A DNA stretch of 40,866 bases, taken from contig JAGUUF010000274.1 in assembly GCA_020063545.1 (NCBI GenBank), positions 1-40,866 on the forward strand. Direction: 5' to 3'. The notes under the pieces are model-generated. The model worked only from the letters and a program-made list of their open reading frames with translations, was not told the DNA's origin and did not search any database. The DNA is from Cytophagales bacterium. Lineage in GTDB: Bacteria > Bacteroidota > Bacteroidia > Cytophagales > Cyclobacteriaceae. Below, in pieces: positions 8,158-17,375 of this stretch. Position 1 is the stretch's first letter. The number at the start of each line of letters is the position of its first letter. The position numbers and the translations under genes were made by a program.

Positions 8158-8437
8158 GCTCAATATGTTATTGGTTTTGGTCGCCTCAATTTCGTTTAAA
8201 AAATCGGCTATGCGAAAAGAGAAAGGAGGTGAGTAGCGAAAAAATCAACCTGGACTGAAAAAGAAAAGCCCCTCTGAGCAGGAGGGGACTTTTCAAACCA
8301 AAAGGCGGTAAAAGTGTGCTATGCGTTCCTGTATACCGAACCACCAATGGTTTGTAACCGGCAGCAGTGTTATTTTTAAGGCCGTTTGCCGCCCGTTCAA
8401 CCGAACAAAATGGTAGTTGGCCGGCTTAATCCGTAAT
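8158..8437. other. 280-bp divergent intergenic region
   Basis: This gap between two divergent genes holds a terminator-like hairpin (8264-8293) and, on the minus strand, the last 48 or so codons of an ORF whose stop (TGA, complement of 8293-8295) lies at the base of that hairpin. The peptide ends VTNHWWFGIQERIAHFYRLL plus V. No ATG-initiated gene fits. A -7-like TATTTTTA lies at 8371-8378 on the plus strand and may serve the phosphatase gene. Confidence 0.4.
8264..8293. terminator. Terminator-like hairpin in a divergent region
   Basis: The stem is AAAAG plus CCCCTC pairing with GAGGGG plus CTTTT (one bulged A), with a 7-base loop. On the minus strand it is followed by CTTTTCTTTTTC, a good U-tract; on the plus strand by only four T. 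It would end a minus-strand transcript, although no recognised gene ends there. Confidence 0.55.
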
Positions 8438-8944
8438 ATGAAAAAGCTAAACGTTCTGTTTGTTTGCCTGGGTAATATTTGCCGTTCGCCCCTTGCCGAG
8501 GCATTGTTTAAACACAAGCTTAACCAGCATGGACTCGAACATTGTATTGAGGCCGACTCGTGCGGAACTTCGGATTACCATATTGGCGAGCCCCCCGACA
8601 GCCGTACAATGGCCAATGCCCGAAAAAATGGAATTACCATCAGCCACAGGGGGCGGCAGCTTTCAATAACCGATTTGGAACATTTTGACTATATCCTGGC
8701 AATGGATCAAAGCAACTACCACCACATCCTTTACCTGGGGCGCCACCACGACATTACCGGTAAAGTTTCGTTAATACGGAATTATGACCCAATCGGAAAA
8801 GGACTTGATGTGCCCGATCCATACTACGGTGGCGAGCGTGGCTTCCAGGAAGTTTTCGAAATCCTCGATCGCTCCCTGGAGGGTTTTATTCACTATTTAA
8901 AAGAAAAGGAAAAAATTACGGCTTTACCAAAACCTGCAAGGTAG
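8438..8944 (+). CDS. Low molecular weight protein-tyrosine phosphatase
   Basis: A 168-residue cytoplasmic LMW-PTP. The P-loop VCLGNICRSPLAEAL gives the catalytic Cys10 and Arg16, and the general acid Asp127 lies in DVPDPYYGG. Length is typical. The ATG at 8438 places the P-loop strand right at the N-terminus; an upstream TTG at 8417 is in frame but would add residues with no family counterpart. Such enzymes dephosphorylate tyrosine kinases, often those controlling polysaccharide export, or arginine phosphosites in some bacteria. No BY-kinase is visible nearby. Its 3' end overlaps the convergent aspartate kinase gene by 29 bases. Confidence 0.93.
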   Translation: MKKLNVLFVCLGNICRSPLAEALFKHKLNQHGLEHCIEADSCGTSDYHIGEPPDSRTMANARKNGITISHRGRQLSITDLEHFDYILAMDQSNYHHILYLGRHHDITGKVSLIRNYDPIGKGLDVPDPYYGGERGFQEVFEILDRSLEGFIHYLKEKEKITALPKPAR

Positions 8945-10154
8945 AGCGCGAGGATTGCTCGAGCAGCAGGTTTTTTTGTTTCCGGTAGGTTTCAAACGTT
9001 GATTCATCATAATTTTTTACGGTAATCAGCACCAGGTTGGTGTTGTAATACACATCAAAATGATGGCGAAGTTTCTCCACCAGGGCAAGCAGTTTGTTTT
9101 CGCGGTAGTCAATGCAGAACGAGAATGAGATGGCTGAATTTTGCATGACGTTAATTTTTATATCCAGCGCAGAAAGTGCATGAAAAATTAAACTGAGTTG
9201 CTGTTCATTAACAAACGTGTAATCGGTTACCCTGCACGATACCAGGCATTGATTCTCTTTAAATACGATAAGCGGTGGAATTTTTTCAATGCGACATTCG
9301 TGGATGCGCGTGCCGGGCAGTTCGGGCTTATCGAAACTTTTAACCAGTAAGGGAATTCCCTTGAGTGCCAGCGGCTTTATTGTTTTCGGGTGGATAACCG
9401 AGGCCCCGTAGTACGTCATTTCGGCTGCTTCCTTATAAGGCAGTTCATCAAAAACAACAGCATCCGGAATCCGTTTTGGATCGGCACTCATTACACCGGG
9501 TACATCTTTCCAGATGGTTACCGAACCGGCCCCGAGGCACGAAGCAAAGATGGCAGCCGTATAGTCCGAACCTTCGCGCCCCAGGGTTGTGGTTAATCCA
9601 CCGGTAGTGCCACCGATGAAGCCCTGCGTAAGGATGATATTTTTATCCAGTTCAGGTAGCAGTGTCTTGATGCGCGCGTGTGTTGCTTCCCAGTTTACCT
9701 TTCCTTCCCTGAAGCAATCATCGGTAACGATAAGCTGGCGGGCATCTTTCCATAAACAGGCAATGCCCGACTGAACAATAAACCGGTGAACAATAACCGA
9801 TGAGATGATTTCCCCGAAACTCACTACCTGGTCATACACCTGGTCTTCCGGTCCGGGTACAAGGTTTTGAACAAGCGAATCAAAATATCCTTCAATTTCC
9901 TTCAGGGTGTCCGCATCAGTAAGCAGTTCACGGGCAAGGTTCAGGTGGTAGGTTTTGAGTTCGCCCAGTTCGGACTGGAACGGCTTACCCTGGCGGTATA
10001 GGGTAACAATGTTTTCGAGTGCATTGGTGGTTTTGCCCATTGCCGAAACCACCACCACAAGGGGTTGGCCGGCATTGGCCTTAACAATAGCGGCCATATT
10101 GCGCACCGCTGCACTGCTTTTCAGGGAAGCGCCTCCGAATTTAAAAACATTCAT
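8916..10154 (-). CDS. Aspartate kinase
   Basis: A 412-residue monofunctional aspartokinase, first step of the lysine, threonine, methionine and diaminopimelate pathway. It starts with the ATP-binding KFGGASLKSS. The Asp/ATP site follows in TQGFIGGTTGGLTTTLGREG and SDYTAA, and in KDVPGVMSADPK and MTYYGASVIHPKT. After residue 290 there are two ACT-like regulatory domains, the first containing CLVSCRVTDYTF and the second HHFDVYYNTNLVLITV, so feedback inhibition by an amino acid is likely. There is no homoserine dehydrogenase fusion. It is divergent from fbp with about 57 bases between the coding starts. Confidence 0.93.
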   Translation of the reverse strand: MNVFKFGGASLKSSAAVRNMAAIVKANAGQPLVVVVSAMGKTTNALENIVTLYRQGKPFQSELGELKTYHLNLARELLTDADTLKEIEGYFDSLVQNLVPGPEDQVYDQVVSFGEIISSVIVHRFIVQSGIACLWKDARQLIVTDDCFREGKVNWEATHARIKTLLPELDKNIILTQGFIGGTTGGLTTTLGREGSDYTAAIFASCLGAGSVTIWKDVPGVMSADPKRIPDAVVFDELPYKEAAEMTYYGASVIHPKTIKPLALKGIPLLVKSFDKPELPGTRIHECRIEKIPPLIVFKENQCLVSCRVTDYTFVNEQQLSLIFHALSALDIKINVMQNSAISFSFCIDYRENKLLALVEKLRHHFDVYYNTNLVLITVKNYDESTFETYRKQKNLLLEQSSRSTLQVLVKP

Positions 10155-10159
10155 TTTGG

Positions 10160-10189
10160 TTGTTCTAAATCGTTTGCAACTTAAATTTG
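10160..10189 (+). promoter_or_regulatory. Bacteroidota-type promoter of fbp
   Basis: TTG at 10160-10162, a 19-base spacer and TAAATTTG at 10182-10189, a full match to TAnnTTTG. Spacing is right for the primary sigma factor of this phylum. The predicted start point is near 10195, leaving a short leader. Confidence 0.6.
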
Positions 10190-10211
10190 CTTTTCAACAA
10201 AATCATTCAAG

Positions 10212-11222
10212 TTGGCGAAAGAATTTTCAATGGCCATGGAAGAATCGCGTATTGCCGCACCGATTGGCAGTGCGCTCGACCGGTTTATTAAAAGCAAGCA
10301 AGACCAGTTTGCGTATGCCAGCGGTGAACTTTCGCAGTTGCTGCGCGATATAGCCCTTGCCTCAAAGGTGGTAAACCGCGAGGTGAACAAGGCCGGGCTG
10401 ATTGATATCATGGGCTCGATGGGCTCCACCAATACAGCCGGAGATGCCCAGCAAAAACTTGATGTACTGGCCAACATCCGCTTTTCAAGGGCGTTGATGA
10501 AAGGAGGAGAAGCCTGTGCCCTGATATCGGAGGAGGCCGAATCGTATGTTGATCTGAACAATTCAGGCAAATACGTTATCGCCATCGACCCGCTGGACGG
10601 CTCATCCAATATCGATGTTAACGTTTCCATCGGCACAATTTTTTCCATCTATCGCAGAAAGAGTAAAGAAGGTACGCCCATCCGCGAAGAAGACATTTTA
10701 CAAAAGGGCTCTGAGCAGGTGGCTGCCGGTTATATTCTGTATGGTTCTTCCACCATGCTGGTTTATACTACCGGCCATGGCGTAAATGGTTTTACCTACG
10801 AGCCAACCTTGGGCGAATACTTTTTGTCGCATCCCGATATGAAAATGCCGGAAGAGGGTAAGATTTACTCAGTAAATGAGGGTTCCTATAATTCGTTTTC
10901 AAAACCGGTAAAAGAGTATATCGCGTATTGTAAGGATAAAAATTATACCGGCCGCTACATTGGTTCCCTTGTGGCTGATTTTCACCGCAACCTGCTTAAA
11001 GGAGGCATTTATATTTATCCGGCAACAGCCAAAGATCCAAACGGCAAACTCCGGTTAATGTATGAATGTAATGCGCTTGCCTTTGTGGCCGAACAGGCTG
11101 GCGGCAAGGCCTCGGATGGGAAGAACAGGATACTGGATATTCAGCCGACTTCGCTGCACCAGCGAACCCCTTTTTATGTAGGCTCAAAAAGGATGGTAGA
11201 GAAAGCGGAGAGTTTTGGTTAA
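10212..11222 (+). CDS. fbp: Fructose-1,6-bisphosphatase class I
   Basis: A 336-residue enzyme (330 if the ATG at 10230 is used) that hydrolyses fructose 1,6-bisphosphate in gluconeogenesis. Metal ligands are in [11 protein letters not shown] and the hallmark [20 protein letters not shown]. The substrate pocket is seen in [20 protein letters not shown] (with its Arg from the neighbouring subunit) and [21 protein letters not shown]. Length is standard for class I. The start is ambiguous: TTG at 10212 or ATG at 10230; both follow the strong promoter at 10160-10189. The stop codon overlaps the convergent DUF5606 gene by 4 bases. Confidence 0.96.
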   Translation: MAKEFSMAMEESRIAAPIGSALDRFIKSKQDQFAYASGELSQLLRDIALASKVVNREVNKAGLIDIMGSMGSTNTAGDAQQKLDVLANIRFSRALMKGGEACALISEEAESYVDLNNSGKYVIAIDPLDGSSNIDVNVSIGTIFSIYRRKSKEGTPIREEDILQKGSEQVAAGYILYGSSTMLVYTTGHGVNGFTYEPTLGEYFLSHPDMKMPEEGKIYSVNEGSYNSFSKPVKEYIAYCKDKNYTGRYIGSLVADFHRNLLKGGIYIYPATAKDPNGKLRLMYECNALAFVAEQAGGKASDGKNRILDIQPTSLHQRTPFYVGSKRMVEKAESFG

Positions 11223-11641
11223 TCTTTTTTTACCTCTTCTTTATTATCCGCAAAAACTTCAGGCAGGTGTTTCATCAGGATGGCATACCATTTTAACAGT
11301 TTTTTAATATCCGATACGTAAACCCGGTTATCATCGTATTCCGGCAAAACCGATTTCAGGAAAGCTTTTAATTCTGCCGGATCAGCTTCTGCATCAATGC
11401 CGGTATCGTTACCAAATTCTGAATTGATTTTTCTGAGCACCTGCTCAAGCGATACGGTTCCTTCTTTGGTAGTTGTATAAATGGAAATTTCGCTGAGCAC
11501 GGACATTTTGTGGCTGGGAGTTGCCACCAGTTTTGTTTTCTGTTCATCCAGTGATTCCAGGATTACTCCTGATTTTGCAGGCTTCAGCACTTTGAACAGC
11601 CCGCCTTTACCCGATACGGTAGCAATTTCGTCCAGTTTCAT
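11219..11641 (-). CDS. DUF5606 family protein
   Basis: A 140-residue soluble protein that begins [20 protein letters not shown] and continues with an SH3-like beta segment ([16 protein letters not shown], then [13 protein letters not shown]). The second half is helical and ends [19 protein letters not shown] in outline, with [20 protein letters not shown] as its most characteristic part. These patterns match the DUF5606 family of Bacteroidota as I recall it. Function unknown. It lies 29 bases after engB on the same strand, so a link to translation or ribosome assembly is possible but not shown. Confidence 0.85.
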   Translation of the reverse strand: MKLDEIATVSGKGGLFKVLKPAKSGVILESLDEQKTKLVATPSHKMSVLSEISIYTTTKEGTVSLEQVLRKINSEFGNDTGIDAEADPAELKAFLKSVLPEYDDNRVYVSDIKKLLKWYAILMKHLPEVFADNKEEVKKD

Positions 11642-11670
11642 AAGGTATAATCGGGCAAAGCTAAATATTT

Positions 11671-12270
11671 TCAGGTTGCTGTATTCAATGCGGCCCTGAT
11701 GAATTCAAGAATTTCCATGCCCCCGGTTTTTTTCACCGATGACGTAATGAATACCGGTGGCAGCGACTCCCATTCGTTAAGCAGTTCTTTTTCAAACGAG
11801 TTCAGCGTTTCCTTTAGTTGAGTTTTGGTAACTTTATCCGATTTGGTAAAAACAAGAGCAAGGGGTAGTCCGGCCTTGCCGGCCTGGTAAATAAAATCCA
11901 GGTCAATGGCTTGCGGGGCAAGCCGGCTGTCGAGCAGAACAAACAGGCAGCAGAGGTTGCGGCTGCCGGCCAGGTACATGTCAATAACCTTTCCGAAACC
12001 GCTTCGCTTAGCTTTGCTTACTTTGGCGTACCCGTAGCCCGGTAAATCAACCAGGTACCAGGCATTATCAATAAGGTAGTAGTTTATAGTTTGCGTTTTG
12101 CCCGGTGTTGCCGAGGTTCTGGCCAATTGTTTCCGGCCTGTAAGCAGGTTAATAAGCGATGACTTACCGACATTGGAACGGCCGATAACAGCAAATTCGG
12201 GCTTGCCGGGCATTGAAACGGATGCTGGTGTAGTGGTGCTGGCAATGAATTCGGCTTGCTTAACGGTCAT
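11671..12270 (-). CDS. engB: Ribosome biogenesis GTPase EngB/YsxC/YihA
   Basis: A 199-residue small GTPase needed for 50S subunit assembly. All G motifs are present: G1 GRSNVGKSS from residue 30, the switch I threonine in SATPGKTQTINYY, G3 DLPGYG at 75-80 and G4 TKSDK at 142-146, with G5 in FITSSVKKTGG. Length is typical. The upstream DNA (12271-12434) is shared with the divergent OmpA/PD40 gene. Confidence 0.96.
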   Translation of the reverse strand: MTVKQAEFIASTTTPASVSMPGKPEFAVIGRSNVGKSSLINLLTGRKQLARTSATPGKTQTINYYLIDNAWYLVDLPGYGYAKVSKAKRSGFGKVIDMYLAGSRNLCCLFVLLDSRLAPQAIDLDFIYQAGKAGLPLALVFTKSDKVTKTQLKETLNSFEKELLNEWESLPPVFITSSVKKTGGMEILEFIRAALNTAT

Positions 12271-12434
12271 GGACAGGCAGTTGAAGTAATGCTTTCAACC
12301 CAAAATACTAATAATGTAAGATTTGAGTACTTTATGAGTCCAAATTTGCACGATTTAAACATCAGTTTTTCCTATATTGGCAGGCTTAGTTGATTGTTTA
12401 TTTTTTAACTTTAATTGTAAACCCACTTCAAGAC

Positions 12435-14450
12435 ATGTACAGTATGCGCAGTATACTGATTTTTTTAGCTGTCGCGGGGGCCTTCCTAACCAGTTACAGC
12501 CAAACCGAAAAAGAGCAGGCTAAGTTATATATGGAACAGGCCGAATTGATTATGGCCGAAACCAGGGCCATCGATGATGCCCGGGAACTTATGGTAACGG
12601 CTGCCAACCTGGACCCCGCCAACATCAAAGCAAATTTTGAAGCCGGCCACTACCACATTAAAACCATCGGCAAGGATTTGGCCGTAAAGTATTTTTTGCG
12701 TGTGTATGAACTTGACCCGAATTACCGTTTCGATCTTGAATTCTGGATCGGGCAGAGTTACCAATACGGCCTTGAATTTGATAAGGCTATCGATTTTTAC
12801 AACCGCTATAAACAACGACTGGCCAAACGTCCCAACTACCTGGGCAACGACCGGGTTAGCGCTGCCGTTGTTGACCGGGCAATTTATGAGTGTGAGAACG
12901 GAAAGGAATATGTAGCCAACCCGAAAAATTTTTCCATTGTTAACATTGGGCGTGAAATCAATTCCGAGTGGGATGATTATGCCCCTGTATTCAACGAGAG
13001 CGAAGACCAGGTAATCTTTACTTCGCGCAGGCGCGATGGGAACATGAACCAAAACGTGGATGTTGACAACAAACCTTTCGAAGACATTTTTATTGCCCGA
13101 AAAGTAAACGGCCGGTGGACCCCCGCTGAAAACATTGGTTCGCCCATAAACACACCGTATCACGATTCTAACCTGGCACTTTCTGCCGATGGCCAGACGT
13201 TGTTCATTTACACCGATGAAGGTGGTGGCGATATTTACTACAGCGATCGCCAACCCAACGGCACCTGGGGCGCACCCGTTCCGCTGCCGGGAATCATTAA
13301 TTCATCGTACGAAGAAAAGTCAATTACCATTTCTTCGGATGAGAAAACACTTTACTTCTCCAGCAACCGGCCGGGAGGATACGGTGGGCTTGATATTTAC
13401 CGCGCAACAAAAGATGCCCGGGGTGAGTGGTCGAACGTAAAAAACATGGGACCCAAAATAAACACGGAGTACGATGATGACGGTCCGTTTATTGATTACG
13501 ATGGCAAAACCCTTTACTTCAGTTCGAAGGGCCGCAAGGGAATGGGCGGGTTCGATATTTACAAATCGGTATTTAATGAAGCAACCAACGAGTGGAGCGA
13601 ACCGGAAAACCTGGGCTACCCGATTAACACGCCTGATAACGACATCTATTTTGTAAGCACGAAAGACGGCAAGCGGGCTTACTACTCCTCAGTGCGCGAA
13701 GACGGCTTAGGGTATGACGATATCTTTTTGATTACAGTCCCCGAAGTGGTTGCAGCCAAAGAACCTGAAAAATTGCCCGAGGTTAAGCCCGAAGAAAAAC
13801 CTGAGGAGAAAAAGCAACAATTTCCATTGCGGTACCGGGTTAATGTAGTAGACGCAGGTACACGCCAGCCGCTTGATGCCAAAGTAAGGCTTCAGGGTTT
13901 GCGCGATAATGTTGTGGTGGCAGGCACGGCAGCAGGTGCGGGTGGTACCGAGTTTATGATTAGGGCGGAAGAGCCGAAAGATTATCGCCTTTCCGTTGAG
14001 TTAGAAGGGTACGCGTTTGTCAATCAAAATGTGCGGCTGGATGGTGCCTCTGAAACAGAACGAACGGTTACCCGCACAGTTGAGCTAAGAAAGCTGACTA
14101 CCGGAGTGGTTTCGGTTTTGCGTAACATCTATTTCGATTTTGATAAAGCAACATTCAGAACAGAATCCTACACCGAGTTAAACAAACTGGAGCGCATGAT
14201 GGCCGAAAATCCTAACCTGAAGGTTGAAATAGCCGGCCATACCGATGCCGTGGGAACGGCAGCCTACAATAAATTGCTCTCCCAGCGCAGGGCTGAAGCG
14301 GTTAAAGATTTTTTAACCAAGAAGGGTATTGACCCCCGCAGGATTACAGCTGTGGGATACGGCAAAACACGGCCGCTGGCCAGTAACGATGATGAAGCAG
14401 AGGGCCGTGAACTTAACCGCAGGGTTGAGTTTAAAGTGCTGGGCAACTAA
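12435..14450 (+). CDS. OmpA-family protein with TPR and PD40 propeller
   Basis: A 671-residue periplasmic or outer-membrane protein. I chose the ATG at 12435 (a second ATG is 3 codons later) because it opens a signal peptide, MRSILIFLAVAGAFLTSYSQ; the TTG at 12390 adds an implausible hydrophobic stretch. Next is a TPR-like helical part (about residues 25-160), then five or so PD40 beta-propeller repeats recognisable by TLYFSSNRPGGYGGLDIYRA and TLYFSSKGRKGMGGFDIYKS (residues about 170-440). A Pro/Glu/Lys-rich linker is followed by a carboxypeptidase-regulatory-like beta domain, and an OmpA C-terminal domain (IYFDFDKATFRTES, VEIAGHTDAVGTAAYN, LSQRRAEAV, NRRVEFKV) that binds peptidoglycan. The architecture is common beside type IX secretion and gliding genes in this phylum. 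Confidence 0.93.
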   Translation: MYSMRSILIFLAVAGAFLTSYSQTEKEQAKLYMEQAELIMAETRAIDDARELMVTAANLDPANIKANFEAGHYHIKTIGKDLAVKYFLRVYELDPNYRFDLEFWIGQSYQYGLEFDKAIDFYNRYKQRLAKRPNYLGNDRVSAAVVDRAIYECENGKEYVANPKNFSIVNIGREINSEWDDYAPVFNESEDQVIFTSRRRDGNMNQNVDVDNKPFEDIFIARKVNGRWTPAENIGSPINTPYHDSNLALSADGQTLFIYTDEGGGDIYYSDRQPNGTWGAPVPLPGIINSSYEEKSITISSDEKTLYFSSNRPGGYGGLDIYRATKDARGEWSNVKNMGPKINTEYDDDGPFIDYDGKTLYFSSKGRKGMGGFDIYKSVFNEATNEWSEPENLGYPINTPDNDIYFVSTKDGKRAYYSSVREDGLGYDDIFLITVPEVVAAKEPEKLPEVKPEEKPEEKKQQFPLRYRVNVVDAGTRQPLDAKVRLQGLRDNVVVAGTAAGAGGTEFMIRAEEPKDYRLSVELEGYAFVNQNVRLDGASETERTVTRTVELRKLTTGVVSVLRNIYFDFDKATFRTESYTELNKLERMMAENPNLKVEIAGHTDAVGTAAYNKLLSQRRAEAVKDFLTKKGIDPRRITAVGYGKTRPLASNDDEAEGRELNRRVEFKVLGN

Positions 14451-14537
14451 CACCGCAGCAACTGTAATCGGTTTTTTTATTCCTGTATTTTATTAGCAAC
14501 TTGGCTCGCTTTGTTGTTATGCTAACAAACCGCGTGC

Positions 14538-15260
14538 ATGGAAGTTGTTCCCTATAAGGAAGAAAAATCAACAAAAAAGCAGCAGGTGGCCAGGATGTTC
14601 GATAACATCAGTCACCGGTATGACTTTCTTAACCATTTTCTGAGTCTTGGCATTGATAAGGCATGGAGGCGGAAGGCGATTAACCTGTTGCGGCCTGTTA
14701 ATCCCAGAATTATCCTGGACGTTGCCACCGGCACCGGTGATTTTGCCATCCAGGCACTACGTATTCACCCCGATAAGGTTATTGGCGTTGATATTTCGGA
14801 AGGCATGCTTGAAATCGGGCGGAAGAAACTAATCAGGCGAAAACTGGACAACAGGATTGAACTGAAGACTGGTGATTCCGAAAATCTTCCTTTCGAAGAA
14901 AATAAGTTTGATGCCGTTACCGTTGGATTTGGAGTGAGAAATTTTGAAAACGTAAATCGAGGCCTGGAGGAAATAAAACGGGTATTACGGCCGGGCGGCC
15001 TGCTGGTGGTTCTTGAATTTTCAAGGCCCAGGCATTTCCCGTTTAAACAATTGTATAACCTTTATTTCAAGTTCATCCTTCCGAAAGTTGGCCGGATAAT
15101 TTCGCGCGATAAAGCCGCTTATACGTATTTGCCGGAATCAGTGGAAGCCTTTCCGGACGGTGAAGATTTTCTCGCTATCTTGACGGACCTTGGATTTAAA
15201 GAACCGGCATGCAAGCCTCTAACCTTCGGCATAAGTTCAATCTATACGGCACGAAAATAA
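14538..15260 (+). CDS. ubiE: Demethylmenaquinone methyltransferase UbiE/MenG
   Basis: A 240-residue SAM-dependent methyltransferase that makes menaquinone from demethylmenaquinone. UbiE signatures are present: YDFLNHFLSLGIDKAWRRKA near residue 30 and RVLRPGGLLVVLEFSRP near residue 150. SAM motif I is ILDVATGTGDFAIQA, with VIGVDISEGMLEIGR next and VTVGFGVRNFENV for the substrate region. In this phylum menaquinone is the expected product. Its last 52 bases overlap the start of the PorT-like gene. Confidence 0.95.
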   Translation: MEVVPYKEEKSTKKQQVARMFDNISHRYDFLNHFLSLGIDKAWRRKAINLLRPVNPRIILDVATGTGDFAIQALRIHPDKVIGVDISEGMLEIGRKKLIRRKLDNRIELKTGDSENLPFEENKFDAVTVGFGVRNFENVNRGLEEIKRVLRPGGLLVVLEFSRPRHFPFKQLYNLYFKFILPKVGRIISRDKAAYTYLPESVEAFPDGEDFLAILTDLGFKEPACKPLTFGISSIYTARK

Positions 15261-15949
15261 TTGTGTTTGCAGGTATGCTCCTCATAACGGGGCCGCTTGC
15301 CGCACAAAGTTTTTTGTGGGCACGTAAAAACAATCCGAACTACGATGAAAGCCGGGTTATCAGCTACGGGTTTCTTATCGGATTGCATAGCTCGGCCTAC
15401 CAGATTAACTATTCGGATGCGTTTGTTACGCCCGCAATGGATACCCTTCATTCCGTTGAGCCGCAATGGAAACCCGGATTTTCTCTTGGCTTTATTGTTA
15501 ACTACCGCGCCCATGAATTCCTCGATTTACGGGTAACACCAACAGTAGGTTTTTATGAACATTCCCTGACGTACCGGTTTACCAACGGACAATCGGTTAA
15601 CCAGTTGGTCGAAACCACCATGGTAGAGTTTCCGGTATTGATAAAGTATAAGTCCATGCGCAGGGGCAATATCCGCATGTATATGGTAGGCGGGGTGCGT
15701 CCGGGCATCGAGGCTTCGGGCAAAAAGGAAATTGAAAATGTTACCAACAGCCTGGAAGTGGCCGCCTTTAACATGAGCCTGGAGGCAGGAATTGGTTTTG
15801 ATTTATACTTTCCGCTGTTCAAACTTTCACCGGAAATCCGGTTTTCACGCGGGATTTATAACGTTCTGGATAATCCCGATAACATTTATGGGAAGCCGCT
15901 GAAGCAACTCACAACAAATACCATCAACATTTATTTTCTATTTCAATAA
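15209..15949 (+). CDS. porT: PorT-like outer-membrane beta-barrel (type IX secretion)
   Basis: A 246-residue protein with a signal peptide (IIVFAGMLLITGPLAAQ, cleavage at about residue 33) and eight or so predicted amphipathic strands, for example SYGFLIGLHSSAYQINY, WKPGFSLGFIVNYRAHEFLD, LRVTPTVGFYEHSLTYRF, VEFPVLIKYKSMRRGN and ISPEIRFSRGIYNVL-like near the end, with a terminal aromatic FLFQ. Size, signal and the position directly after ubiE agree with PorT of the type IX secretion / gliding machinery as I recall its gene order. Other small OmpW-like or PorT-family barrels are possible. It starts inside ubiE (52-base overlap) and its stop overlaps the next start by one base (TAATG). Confidence 0.65.
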   Translation: MQASNLRHKFNLYGTKIIVFAGMLLITGPLAAQSFLWARKNNPNYDESRVISYGFLIGLHSSAYQINYSDAFVTPAMDTLHSVEPQWKPGFSLGFIVNYRAHEFLDLRVTPTVGFYEHSLTYRFTNGQSVNQLVETTMVEFPVLIKYKSMRRGNIRMYMVGGVRPGIEASGKKEIENVTNSLEVAAFNMSLEAGIGFDLYFPLFKLSPEIRFSRGIYNVLDNPDNIYGKPLKQLTTNTINIYFLFQ

Positions 15950-16704
15950 TGAAACGCACGGTATTGATCACGGGTGCTACATCGGGCATTGGCCTGGCTA
16001 CGGCCCGGTTGCTGGCCCGGCATTCGTTCAGGCTAATTCTTTGCGGAAGGCGGCTGGACAGGCTACAGGCGTTGCAAGCCGAACTCTCCGTGCATACTGC
16101 TTGCAGGATACTCTCGTTTGATGTGCGCGAGGCGGAAGAAGTAGCGGCAGCTGTTCAATCCTTACTGGCCGACTGGCAAGCGATTGATGTTCTCATCAAT
16201 AATGCAGGTAATGCCCATGGTTTGGATCCGATACAAAGTGGAAAGCAATATGATTGGGATGCAATGATTGACATTAATGTTAAGGGGTTGCTGTATGTAT
16301 CCCAAACCATTATCCCTTCCATGACGGAACGCAAAAGCGGGCACATCATTAACATTGGGTCAATAGCCGGCAAGGAGGTGTACCCTAACGGTAATGTGTA
16401 TTGTGCCAGTAAGTTTGCCGTTGATGCATTAACAAAGGGCATGCGCATGGATCTGAATCCGTTTGGCATAAAAGTAACGGGAATTCACCCCGGCCTGGTG
16501 GAAACAGAATTTTCACTTGTTCGCTTTAAAGGCGATGAAGCCAGGGCTTCGCAGGTGTACAAGGGTTATGAGCCGCTGAAGCCTGAAGATATTGCCGAGG
16601 TAATTTTGTTTGCATTAACCCGCCCTGCACACGTTGTGCTGGCTGACCTGGTAGTATTCCCTACCGCACAGGCCTCAGCTACGCAGGTTAAGAAGGATAT
16701 CTGA
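15949..16704 (+). CDS. SDR-family NAD(P)-dependent oxidoreductase
   Basis: A 251-residue classical short-chain dehydrogenase. The cofactor loop is ITGATSGIGLATARLL (residues 6-21), and the Arg-rich LCGRRLDRLQAL after the second strand favours NADP(H). NNAGNAHG follows at about residue 85, then the catalytic Ser in INIGSIAGKEVYPNG and the Tyr-x-x-x-Lys as YCASKFAV. The C-terminal IHPGLVETEFSLVRFKGD fits the YdfG / serine 3-dehydrogenase-like subgroup. The substrate is probably a hydroxy acid or 3-hydroxy compound but is not proven. It is coupled to the PorT-like gene and overlaps the convergent hydrolase by 17 bases. Confidence 0.92.
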   Translation: MKRTVLITGATSGIGLATARLLARHSFRLILCGRRLDRLQALQAELSVHTACRILSFDVREAEEVAAAVQSLLADWQAIDVLINNAGNAHGLDPIQSGKQYDWDAMIDINVKGLLYVSQTIIPSMTERKSGHIINIGSIAGKEVYPNGNVYCASKFAVDALTKGMRMDLNPFGIKVTGIHPGLVETEFSLVRFKGDEARASQVYKGYEPLKPEDIAEVILFALTRPAHVVLADLVVFPTAQASATQVKKDI

Positions 16705-17353
16705 GTTGAAGCAGCATTTTTTCATCAATGTCGTGCCCGCCATTAAAGGTTAAATAGCCCGGCACTATGCCCAGTTTTAATGTTAACTCCTCCATCTCCC
16801 GCATCCGGTCGGGAGTAATAAACGGGTCGTTGGTTCCGTAAACTACCAGAAATTCTTTTCCGGAAAGGATAGCTTTACCGACCTCAAAATTCATATCAGG
16901 GGGCAGGATGCCCGACCACAGGATAAGCCGGTTAAAGTTTATCCGGTTATCCAGCGCCCAGCGCGATGCCGTTGCCGCGCCCTGCGAAAAGCCAAGAATG
17001 GTTACGTGTGCTTCAGGGTAATATTGAAGCTCGGTTTTGTAAACGGAGGTTAAGTATTCGCAATAGTTTTCAATGTCGGTAAGCCGGTTCTCCCGGGTCA
17101 TCCACGTGGCGCCAACCCGGTTGTTGCCGGTGCGCATACGTGTGGGTAAGTCCTCAACATAAAAGCGCGAAAGCCCTTCAGGTGCAATAACACAGGTTTC
17201 ACCATCAGCAAGCATGTTGAATTTCTGTAAAAAATACTGCGCCAGTTGGCCGTAACCATGCAGTACAAACCATACATTTTTGGTTTTGGAAGTAAGCTCA
17301 CCTAATCTGAAGTACCGAGCCTTGAACAGGAAGTCGATGGTAAATGCTTTCAT
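16688..17353 (-). CDS. Alpha/beta hydrolase, carboxylesterase-like
   Basis: A 221-residue hydrolase of the phospholipase/carboxylesterase group. The oxyanion part is VWFVLHGYGQ (residues 27-36). The catalytic triad is visible: nucleophile Ser123 in ILGFSQGAATA, Asp176 in VVYGTNDPFI and His207 in NGGHDID. There is no signal peptide, so it is cytoplasmic. The substrate is likely a small ester or acyl group. Its start is only 22 bases from a strong terminator that ends the operon upstream, so its expression may depend on read-through. Confidence 0.88.
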   Translation of the reverse strand: MKAFTIDFLFKARYFRLGELTSKTKNVWFVLHGYGQLAQYFLQKFNMLADGETCVIAPEGLSRFYVEDLPTRMRTGNNRVGATWMTRENRLTDIENYCEYLTSVYKTELQYYPEAHVTILGFSQGAATASRWALDNRINFNRLILWSGILPPDMNFEVGKAILSGKEFLVVYGTNDPFITPDRMREMEELTLKLGIVPGYLTFNGGHDIDEKMLLQLRYPS

Positions 17354-17375
17354 ACCGTGAAGGTAAAAAATAAAA

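Noticed and set aside
12525-13253. Minus-strand ORF of 242 codons
   Set aside because: Antisense to the TPR and PD40 parts of the OmpA-family gene; no domain, and the sense frame is clearly coding.
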